In this document: positions 28,401 to 40,400 of the stretch, piece after piece
Layout: each line of letters begins with the position of its first letter
Numbering within the stretch: the first letter of the stretch is position 1
Origin: Psococerastis gibbosa
Lineage: Eukaryota > Arthropoda > Insecta > Psocodea > Psocidae
Reading direction: 5' to 3'
Length of the DNA: 64,000 nt
Assembly (NCBI GenBank): GCA_963971405.1
Contig: OZ020487.1
Location: 24,599,371-24,663,370 of the forward strand
Notes under the pieces: generated by a model
Told to the model about the DNA's origin: nothing
Database searches by the model: none
What the model saw: only the letters and a program-made list of their open reading frames with translations
Position numbers and translations under genes: made by a program

Positions 28401-31400
28401 TTCTGAAGTCGATTGTTCATAAAGAGGAACGTATTTGGGGTTCCCAGGGCTTTACATCCCGGTACTCTTACTTTTTCTTAGGCCTTAGACAAAGGCTGCC
28501 ACGGATGGCTGGTTCGTTTTCCGCTCCCCTCCTATTATGATTACACAACGATTCGGGTGAGAATGTCTGGCTCTTCCTTTCCGAAACTGTGAGCTTATTA
28601 ATTGGTGAGAATTAACATGATGGCCATGACCGTTGTCCGTGTCGGTGTGAAGCACATGTATGCATCTTCATTGCTAGCCATCGTAACAAGCAATTAGATG
28701 ACATATTATGTAGCCACGTAAAGGTACTGTAGCTGTGGAAGCAATGACGGATGACAGCGAGTAGAGACAGTGGAGTTCTATTGAGGTCTGAGAAGAGATG
28801 GCACAATTCGCACCCGCCAAGGAATGTTTTTAATTTTTGCTTTCCAATTTATACGTATCTTCTATTTATCGTTAGCCTAGTGATGGTCAAAATTTTCGAT
28901 TTCGACGACAAAATGGATTTTGATGAAATTCGGGATGTATGATCAAATCAAATGAAATCAAAATTTATTATTAAATCAAACAACAACATTTACAATATTA
29001 AAAATGGAAGGGGGCCAGTAATACTGAAAATTAGTACAAGTAATGCAAGTAAAAAAATTTAAACGTTAATAGAGAATAATCTTGCAGGCAGATAACTGGC
29101 CATGTCTCAGGACCTTGTTTATATTTTGGACTTACTCAACTTTGGCGATTTTACCTCGAAAAACGTTTTAAAAAAATCTTCTCTAAAACTGCTCCTACAA
29201 TATTCGTCGGTAGGACCCAGGCTCCCATAAGGCCAGGAAGGGATACTCCTACTGGGTGGGAGCAGTCAACCTAATAATATATTGTCCTCTCATATAAAGC
29301 TTTAGGCAGAAAGAGCAGCCTTCAGACCCCTAGGCTTGTCAGTCGTAGTCCAGTCAGCAATCATGCATGGGCAGCAGAAAGAGTGGTTTTTAGTGAAGCT
29401 TACTATAATTTTGAATAGCCGAAAAATTTATGAGAAATATTTTTTGACAAGGTGATATATTCACACAATAGTGATACAGTAAATTTGACTGTTTTCTTTG
29501 TCTTTCGGCAGCCAACTTGGAAAATAGCGATTTCGGGTGACAAACCGCCAATGGTGCCCTGGCAACATACGTAGCTGGGGTGCTTGCAAGAGCCATGTAA
29601 ATGCAATTTCAAGGTCGTCTTCCTGGATAATTGGTATGCCGCAAGAGGTAGCCGTACAGGTTCATCATGTCTGCCTGCCATCTGACTCCCATATAGTTGA
29701 CATTGGTTTCACATCGATTCCTGTCTGTGTCGGCAATTCATCAGTTATAAGAATACCATAAAACGAGGACGGGTCCAACCCGTGTTTTGTGGAAGGGGGA
29801 GCAGTGCCCCCAGAAATGTTGTTTTCTATTGTCTTTGTACAAAACCTCATACAATATACATATGCGCAGTGGCTACCTTTAGTTTAGAAATCAGACGATT
29901 CCATAAATAAAGAACCGGTCCGAGTTTACTCGAACATGCTTTCCAATTTATCAATTAGTAGTTAGATAATATGACTAATTTCATTGTGAACAATTTTCCT
30001 ATGGTAATAATGACAATGCATAATTTATTCAAAAAACAATTTTTTGCACAAAATCAAATCTTTTTTTGGGAATGCAACCTAGTCGGTTATGTTACTCTAT
30101 TTACCACCTACAACATACCTGAATGTAAAATCATCGATGTAATGGTTCCGCAGAAAAAATATATTTTAGTCATTTTTTATGATTTTTTTATATTTTTATT
30201 TTTTTACCAAGCAAACTATCAAGGGGCAAGTGACCCACCGCGTTTTGTTAACATTAATAACGACTATAATATATGTGAATTTAAAAGAAATCGTTGGAGC
30301 CGTTTATGAGAAATCATTTTTTACACGTTTTTTGACGTTTTTTGATAATAAGACCACCAAAATTGAGTTCCCCAAAATAAAAAAAGGTCCCGAGGTATGA
30401 TTTTTGTAAACCTACGTGCAAAATTTCATCGAAATCGACTGAGTAGTTGGCCCGGAAATCGATGAACAGACCGACATACGTCAGGACATGTAGAGTAGTG
30501 GAACGCACTCCAACTTTCACCCGAAAGGCTGTTGGTTCGAGTCCCACACTTGCTATATTTTTTGGCCATGCTTCGGAGGGCATGTAAAGCAGGCGGTCCC
30601 GGGCTTTCCTAATTTAGTGTAAGAGAGCTCCGCTAGGTTGGCTTAGTAATAGAACAAAAAAGTCGATATTTATTTATTTTACATACAGACAGAGCGACAG
30701 ACAAACATTTCGTAGAAACCACTTTTTTGGGTTCCTGGTACCTCAAAACGTGTAAATCCGTTGAAATCTCGGAATCTAAAATTTCGACCATCACAAAGCT
30801 TTCCTTAAACTAAGTATAAATTGGAAAGTAAAAACCGGTACGAGTGAACACGAGTACATGCGTTACTATTTACCAATTAAGATAGGTGCTGTAATAGTTC
30901 CTTTGCAAATAATTGTCTTAGGGTTAAATTTCGGTTTAGGTTTAAATTTTGAGTTTCTTTAATAATAGTAATAGTGGCAGCGTACAGGTATGCTACGCTA
31001 TGTATTGGGGCATGAATTATCCTTAATTTCTTCAAAAATTAATTTTTGGTTCCAAACCAAATCTTTGTTCGGGATAGCAACCTGTTCGGTTTTGTTACTC
31101 GATTTAACACCTAAAAGATACATGAAGTAAGAAATCATTGATAGAATATTTTTCCTGTGGAACCTTTCTATCGATGCTTTCGTACTTCATTTTTCATGAA
31201 AATTGAGTATTTTTTATTTTTTTGCCCCCATAACCGAACTATCAAGGGGCAAGTGACCTATTGGATTTTGTTTGAATCAATAACGATTACAATAAATGTG
31301 TATTTGAAAGGAATCGTTGATGCCGTTTTTTAGAAATAATTTTTTTGAGGTTTTTGTAGGGTAAGACCCCCCCAAAATTGAGTTAGCCCAAAGGCCCCGA

Positions 31401-34400
31401 GATATGATTATTGTGAACCCACATGCCGAATTTCATCAAAAGCCACCGGGTCGTTTGCATACAAATCGACAGACAGACCGTAAAAACCACTTTTTTGGTT
31501 CCTGTGACCTCAAAACGTGTAAATCCACTGAGATCCCGAAATCGAAAATTTCCCTATTCCTTATAATACGTATGAATAGGAAAACAATAAATAAAAGAGA
31601 CGCTGCGAGTGCTGCCAACATTTCGCATTACAAGTAGCAATTGTGGCGGGAAACCGCGAAAAGGAGTTCTAAGAGCGTGACGATCTGATTGACTTGCCAT
31701 TGAAGGACATGGTTGTCTTCGCTAACAAGGTTAAGCTGCTGATTTTATGCAGTTGATGAATTGACAATGGTCATAGTATGAATAATAAAAATAATAATAA
31801 TTTTATTATTATTATTATATTATATTATATTATTATTATTATTAGTATGAATGATCGGGAAGTGATCCCAATAATTAATTATTCTGTTCAAATGGTCCCA
31901 AAACCAGTGTGTCAGCTGAACTCAATAAATAATAAGAGCTTGACGGAGTGACGGCAGAAGTTTATAAAAAGTATTCATTTAATAGATTTTACATTATTAA
32001 CCATTTCCACGCGTATTATTTATTCACTGCCCGAAAATATTGGAGGAGAGGAGGGCTATTGTATATGATTTTATCCATCCTTGAGGCACATGAGCTCGTG
32101 GTACGAAAAAGGTTGGAAACCGCTAAGGTACATGCACTACACAAACATACCATAATGTGACAATGTCATTGGATAGGGCATAATTACAAAAGCAATTACC
32201 GTATCTTGTTATTAGGTGCATTCTGTGCGCTTCTCTGAAAGGTTGCTTCGCGGCTTTCTGAAGGTCAACAATTGTTACTGTCATTAGTGTTGCAAGGAGT
32301 GGCTTCTATTAGCACGTGGTTTAAAAGCTTACCGCGTTAATGAAACCACATTAAAATTTGCTTCCATCTTCATTTATTTCTTCTTAAATATTGGCGCCTT
32401 GCCCTTCTGCAGCTTCCGCGCTCATGTTGTCATGCCAACCCCTTGTCCCCAGACTCTCCCCAGACTGTTAGACAAAGGCGGACCCGGCGGAAAATTTAGG
32501 GGGGAGTGTTTTTTGACAAAATAACGGACTCGTCGTTTAAAGTTTCTAATTGAATATTTGAATATTAAATAAGTAATTAGGCCCGGTTTCCACCGACCTG
32601 CAAGTGCAAAATACACATACGGTGACGTAGTAGCAGACATTCAAGACTTAGGCGGGGTTCCCACCGACCTCGCGTTGCAGAATGCAAATGATATTGACGG
32701 AAATTAGAATTTTTCTTTTTATAGAAATCTATAAAATGTTTGTACTTAACATATCCCATGACGCCATTTTTTAATTTTAGTTTGTTTGTGATTTTACTCT
32801 ATGATCATTGATCAATTTTAACTATGGCATGGAGTAAAACAAAAATTTCCGTCAATGTCATTTGAATTCTGCAATGAGAGGTCGATGGAAACCCCACCTT
32901 TATTAATGATATCTGCTACCACGTCACCGTATGTGTATTTTGCACTTGCAGGTCGGTGGAAACCGCGCCTTACCAAAGTTAAAAAATGTTGCTCACTCCA
33001 ATTAATTAATTAACTAAACAAAACTAAATAGGTTCGCGCCTCTAAATGCGGCTGCTTTTGCCAGTGTGTGACGTCATTTTACAATCTACCCTCCCCTTAC
33101 CCTTGACCCTTACCTTAGACACATGACATGTAATCTATCTCAATCTTCAAGGCTCAATAGTACAAGATACTGTAACGAGCTAAATTTGGCTGTTTCCAGA
33201 TCTTAGGCGGTGTTTCCACATACGTCAATCGTCAATGATAAATGTGAAATTGAAGGCTTAGCAGACATTAAAGACATATTAAAAATTCTGCTACCACGTC
33301 AAAACCATATTTCTCATTGACGATTGACGCATGTGGAAACACCGCCTGTACGAAAATTCAATAGAATTATATGCAGTATGTGTGGTGAAGTCAGGCTGAA
33401 TTGAAATCGAAATAAAATCATAAAAATGTTTCCTGACTCGGGCCTGCCATCATGGACCGGTGCAGGGGCGTAGCTGCCTTCCCTATTTTGACCCACACCC
33501 CCTGGTTCCTGATTATATTTCAATGTATTAATCCAGTTTTCTGTCGGCCTATAACACTCAAAAAAATTTATTGTAAATATAACCCGACAGGGCTTACTGC
33601 AACACGAAATTTCGTGTAACTTTTGGACGGCACGAATAGGGTGTAAATCCTACTAAATGAGTTGTGTTAAATACGTAGAGTAATTGTTACAATAATTGGG
33701 ATAGATATTACCCATACAAGTTTGGTAAAAATTACACTAGTTGTGTAAATGTGATTGAGTAATGCTTACTAAATTATCTGTGTTTATTTTACACAACTCT
33801 TATGTAGATTGAAACATACGACATGTGTATCTTCTACCCAACTATTTGAGTACTATCTAGTTTAGGCTACCTGTTTGGGTTCATGCTACTCAACTACTTG
33901 GGTAAAATCTAGCCGACCTTATTGTGTGGTTGTAACACAGCAATATATATGCATTGGGTTGGATTTGAACACACGTTGTGTAGAATTTACAGAAGGCGTT
34001 GAGTGTTACTTGTACCCTCGGTTAGGGTTGCACCTAGCTTACTCAAGAGATGTACCGTAGGGCCGTTACCATGGTGACTTTCAGTTGTTAGCTTTTTATA
34101 AATTATTCAGCATTTGTAATTAACGTTAGAGCCTCAAATAAATTTAGCGGGTCTAACGTTAATTACATATTCTGAATAATTTATAAAAAGCTAACAACTG
34201 AACGCCACCAAGGCAAAGGTCCTACGGTCCATCTTCTCATTAAAAAACTGATTATCCGCGATTTTTTTTCAAAGTTATTTCCATTTCATTTGGCAGTCAC
34301 GAATAGGGAGTTTTTTTTTAAGTAAGGCAAGTAACACCCAAATCGCAGGTTTCTTTCACTATCCCACTCAGTTTCACCGGTAAATTCTTCACACTGTGAA

Positions 34401-37400
34401 CAAACACAACAAAATACATACATAACAACAACAACAGCCTAATTTAGTGACATTCGCATGTCTCGAACATATCATGTAGGTAAAAGTTCTACACTCACAA
34501 ACATTAGCTGCACGTCCGGAAAATACGAAAGTGACGTCAACCATTCGATGTATCAGGAATAATATTCGACAGTTGATACAAAACAAAAGAAGGATTGAGA
34601 CAAATCAAATAAGAATACAAGTTTATATATTGGCATATAACATATAATGAACAAAACTAAGCATTACATTTTACCGTAATTATCAAAAGGGATTTCTTGT
34701 TGTCGTTCAACTCTTAGCATTTCTTCTGTCATGTCTTCGCCATCAGAGAACAATGCTGACACGAAATTTGGAGAACTAAATATATATCCATTTTGAACTT
34801 TAAACTTAACAAACTTTCACTTTAGGCCTACATTAAATTTGAAGAGGCCACACTAAAAACAATTCTCCTTCTTCTCCCCCCCCCTAGTGCCATTTCCTGA
34901 ATTCGCCCCTGTCGAATGTTAACGCCTTGAGCTCGGCAATTGTTTTCCATCATGCTCCGGCGAGTTGTTCAATCCTTTCCTCGAGAGTTGTCCTCGGTCT
35001 GCCGATGGTTCTTCTTCCTTGTGGCTTTGCTTCCGCCAATCTCCAGGTGGTCCTTTTCTCGTCCATCCTTTAAACGTGGCCGAACCATTGCAACTGCTTG
35101 TTCTCCATTTTTCTCTCTATGGAATCCACTTGCGCAGGTCTTGCCTGATGCGGTCGTTTCGGATTCGTTCCCATCTTGTTCGATCAGCAATCCGTCTTAG
35201 ACACTTCATCTGACTCCCGTTTATTTTACTTAGGTCACTTGTTGTAGGTGTCCAGCTTTCGCTCCCATAGAGGAGAATCGGCTCCAAGATGGCTTGTTGG
35301 ACTCTGGTCTTTGTCTTCCGTTCGAGTTCTCCTTGCTGTTGTCTTTTGGACTCGGTTTCGGTCTGGTGTTGGCCTGTCTGGTTCACTGCTGTACCCAGAT
35401 AATTGTAGTTTTGCTGGAGAGTCTGCTATTGGGACTACGTCATCTGCATAGGCAAGGGCTTACACGTACACGTGCCTAAGTCGCCACAAACCGACCAACG
35501 ATCGATCAGTTCTTGCCTTGCACGTCTTCATTACTTCATCCATAAAAATCAGGAATAATAGTGGGCTTAAACTGTCCCCTTGTTTTACCCCTCTTTTCAT
35601 GGCAAACGAACCTGACTTCTCGCCATCTAATCGCACTACTCCCTCCATTTTTTCGAACATTGACTGAATTGCACTGAAACTAAAAACACCTGAAGGAAAA
35701 TAAAGTCCAAAAGTTTGACAACCGGCTACCGCACTTGCTAATAGACATTCAATGACTGGGAAGAGGGAAGCATCAGGGCTCAGGCATCGCGGGTATAACG
35801 GTATTTCAGGTTTGCAGGTGTCACCCGCTGTAAATTTTACACGACCCTCGCGTGGATTCTATCCAAGTTGTGTTAGCATTACACAACTTGTATTCAGATT
35901 TCAACGGTTTTTCGCTAAATAACAGTAGTTTGTTGCGTTTCATCGTGCTATTATTAAATGTTATCATATACAATAATATGTATATTAATATCCCTGATAT
36001 TATGGGGGTAGTTGGGGGGGGGGGGGGGGGTTCCTCAGTGATACGCCACATATTATTATAATTACATGGCAAAGCTACAAGACTGCGTTACTAGGGGAAT
36101 GAGGGGAGGGGGTCTAAATTATAAGATTGAAATAGGATTAGGCCGTTGACATGGCCGCGTTTGGATGTTTTAGATATGTAGAATTTGAAAATTCTACATA
36201 CAGTAGATCTATTACGAGCGAGACCGTCGTTCGACTTCATGGAAAATTTATGCATTTATGCACTAAATTGTCATAAAATTTAGTCTCAATTGTACACTGA
36301 GAAGTAGTGTAGAATTTACTCGATTTCGTGTGATTTCTGCAAATGATGGGCTTATGTTTAAACAATTGTGTGTAACTTCCAATCAATTTTATGTAATGTA
36401 TACATTTTACACATCTCCGTGTAGAGCGTTCCCGCCAGAATTCAAATTTGTTAAGTAAACATTTAGGATTAACGTATAAATTCAAATTAAATTGTTATCA
36501 GTTGATAGTAGACATACCAATGAAAGCAATAGAAGTCATAGACAATGTTAAAAGAAAATTTCAATCACGATTTAGTAAGAAGTTCAATATTGAGAGGTGA
36601 TTGTAACATATTGCATGCTTCATAGCCTAGGTCCTATGTCTTTCAAAAGAAAATCAAAGGACTAGTCTGTTGACTTTCAAAATGAGCTCCTATAACTCTA
36701 CAAATGGTAAATTTACTGTTCATTATTAGCTACTTTGGCCACAGCGGTCAAGTGGCATGGGTATTAGGCTACTGATGAGGTTTAATACGGGACGGGCCAT
36801 GAGTCTAAATTCCTACGTGTACACCTTTGCCTATCTCAGTTTTTGACAATACTTTAAAATACGTAATTATGAACCGATTTTGATAAACTTGGCAAGTAGA
36901 GACTTCTCCTCAATACCTAGACTATGATCATTGGCATGATACCTACTAATATAATAGGGTAATAGCCATATGGCAATAATGTAGGAAAGTGTGGGACTCG
37001 AACTGACAATTCTTTGATTGGCAGTGAACAAATATCGCTGCATAAATATTACAGATGCAAGGCCGTGCCCAGGTTTTGATTTCAGGAGGGGTCCAATTTT
37101 TTTTTAACGTAATTTATTAATGAATTAATGGATAAATTTTTCAAACCATACAGGTTTACACACAAGAATTTATTTCGGGGGGGGGGGGGTCCGGACCCCA
37201 TGGACCACCCCTCTGGGGACGGCCATGTACAGATATACTGTATATCACAGGTTCGTGTAGATTTCACCTAAGGGTTGTGTAGACTAAAAAAAATATGCAT
37301 TCGTGTGTATGGAACACAAGTGGTGGGCTATGACAACACAAGTAGTCATTGCAACTTTAACACAAACTGTAGACTAACATTTACACCATTCTCTAGTGCT

Positions 37401-40400
37401 CATATTAACCAAATAGTTTAGATTTTACCCAACTTCAGCCACCAACGCAATTTTTATAAAAGGTACATAGCAGCGTTGTATTTTCAGCCCCTTTTATTCG
37501 TGTGATATTTACTCAATACCCACGGCTAGAAAGTACACTGAACACCGAGTAATACTGACCCAATTTTTGGCCTGCGTTAACACTAGTTTCGTGTAAATAG
37601 TCACCCTACACAAAATAGGTTGGTAGAACCCTATCATTGTGTAATGCTTACACTAATGACTTTACACATATCACTTTGTTGATAGAAACCAATTGCTACT
37701 CTTAGTTTAAAACAAATTTGGGTAATCTTTACTTTATTGGGTAATATCCAAACAAGTCCCGGCTTACACAGCGTGTGTAAGAAATATTTTTTTCAGTGAA
37801 CTAGCCATTAAATTGCTCCCTGAGGATTTTAAAAATGCGAGATCAACATCAACTGCTCCTTAGTCATACTAAGTGTCTCCAAATAAGAAAATTATACAAG
37901 AAGTGACGGCTGCTGTAAAATTAATGAAAGAATATTAGTGTGATTATAAATTCAATCTGTGGGCGGTGCGGTTAAGCCTGGCGAGCCAAGTGGCTGATTG
38001 TTTTAATTTATCGAGCTTGTCATTTCGCGCTTAAAGTGTAAAAAAAAAAATGGCTCGCTAAGTTGTTTTAAGAAGGCGGGTGTTCCTCTCCACGTTCAGG
38101 GGGTCGTAGACCTGTGATTGACAGACAAAAAATAGCTTTATGGCAAGGTCAAGTTTTGCAGTTCAAGGCGATGCTTGAGCTTAGCTTATCCACCATTGCC
38201 GGTTGGTTGGTTTCTGCAACAATTATTTGATGAAGTTGTTTTGGCCAGTTCGCAAATGGCTGTGCCTTCAATGCCAAGGTCAACGGTTCGCGCCAGAACA
38301 ACTGCCAAATTTTAAGGACGGTCCAGGAGGTATGAAATCATTTATTCAAGGACTCTTGCGTTTTTTTCTTCATTGAATATGGTAGTCAACATTATGTTAT
38401 TAGCGACATGTTTGGCTATAAAACTGAAGGTTAATAGGTTGGGTTCTGTAACTTATGATTGTTATCTTTGTGTTGTTCGGATCTATTTGTTCAGGGGCTT
38501 CATGGTCTGGCCCCAGAAATATGAAATCATCATTTGCCATATGCGGCAGTTGTGACGCAGTATCGGCAGATTTGTTGATGATATTATCTTTCCAGCCCAA
38601 AATTGAAATTCTAATTTATGTGTTTGAGCAATTCCATCTAGCGAGTCATAAAGGCTGTAAAGAATGTAAGAAATATCCTTCAATTTGTTGAAGGCAATTA
38701 TTAGAGCTAAGTTATTGTAGAAGTGGGCGTAGGGTGTCGCCCAAATTTAACACTTTCAACGGGAAATCGGGGCGGATCCTCAAATGGTAGTAAAGTCGTA
38801 ATTAGGAGGTTCACGACGGAAGGGTGAACTCTCAATAAGCGGAACCTTCAATGCAATTGACCTCCTCAAGCCTGTCCCCTTGTCTGACTTTCTCCAATTG
38901 TTTGTGTCAGACGTAATTCCTACTATATCAACATCCTGACTGGCCTGCCGTACACTTAAACTGGACATATTGCTACTTTACGTAAATATTATGCCTACTC
39001 TCTTGCTTTATTCCGTAGCCAAATTTTGCAGCTCCGTGTGGAATACTCCATTTTCATTATCCTTCGCCCAGCCAAAACTACTGAGCTGATTAATTTAAAC
39101 TTTGCACACAAATTCTTGACAACATTTCACCGTGCATTAAGGCTTTGTTTTTTTTCTAATGGCGGGGGGGGGGGAGGTATTCGAACCAATAGAGATAGAG
39201 CAAAACTTATTTCACAACTCATGACGAGTTCAAATCGAAGTGTGGGATATTTTTTATCAGGGCCGCATTAAGGAAGTTTCAACTCACTCAAATAGTCAAT
39301 CGGCGAAGTCGCTGCATTGTCGTCACAATATTTTTTTTCAAACATTTCCTATGAGAGGTTGACTACAGTTATTAACAATTAATAGTATAATACTGTATCT
39401 TTTCAGTTTCAGTCGGAATTATTTATATTTATATTCATTTCAAAAATTGGTGAGATTTGTAAGTGCTCAACAATTTATTTTATTATGCAAGAAGTTGTGA
39501 AACATTTGCAATTTAAATGTATCCTTCTTATTATGCCGAATCGTTAGCCTTTAATTAGATGTCTATAGATCTAAATATCGTGTATAGTTGGTCTGCCCTG
39601 ATTTGGTCATCTTTGAGGACTAGTATTGGCGTGATTTATGGCTAGTGGGCGAGAAACTTGGAGAGAAGGATGCGCCATATCCAGCAGCTGTCATCGTAAA
39701 GTTGGCAGCTAGTCTGATATGTAATGTGGGAATCCATACACTCTCTCGGTTACAGAGATGGAAAACATAAACTAGACAAATCTGGAAACTAAACCAGTGT
39801 GATAATTAATTTCTGTATTTGGACAGCACTTGCCGACAGTTTCCATTGTATGCATGTTCCAGTTTTAGCTTATGTCAAATGTGTATATTCAGTTTCACAT
39901 TTGAATTAATTATAAGGCTTACTTGTCGTTATATTTCCAGAGTATTTATTGTACATTGGCCTAAATCATTTGTGTAATTTAATTAAAAATCGAAGTGATT
40001 TCGTTGTGTGGGCGGCTATTTCACCGGCGATTTTATTTCATTTTTGATTTTGTCATTGACGTTTGTTTTGTTTTATCTACATAATAGTCTCATTAAAACA
40101 AAACAAACGTCAATGACAAAATCAAGAACCGGTCCGAGTTTACTCGAACATGCTTTCCAATTTATCAAGTAGTAGCTAGAGAAAATGAGTAATTTCATGG
40201 TAAATAATTTTACTATAGTTAAATTTCGGGCATCTCGGGGGGGGGGGGGGGGGTCCACCTGGTCCACCGTCACTGGAGGCGAGGTAAATTCTAGATAGGT
40301 CAGACCAACAAATTACCACACAGCAATAATAATGGCAGGGCACGCAATGCATTTGACCGTGAATTTTCTATCATTTTTTCAAAAACATTTTTTTTGCACA

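Larger units (their letters stand above)
33555..37798. mobile_element. CACTA (EnSpm)-like non-autonomous element with subterminal repeats
   Basis: The left end CACTCAAAAAAATTTATTG is inverted relative to the right end ATATTTTTTTCAGTG. AA flanks both sides. About 500 bp inside each end is filled with degenerate short repeats around TTGTGTAAAT and GGGTAA..TTAC. CACTR termini plus subterminal repeats are hallmarks of the CACTA superfamily. The interior holds other elements: a MITE at 34054, a LINE remnant at 34.9-35.7 kb and a hAT-like MITE at 37058. No transposase was seen. Confidence 0.6.

Noticed and set aside
30314-30583. Minus-strand frame containing [12 protein letters not shown]
   Set aside because: This peptide is the translated tRNA-like B-box region of a SINE, a common source of false genes.
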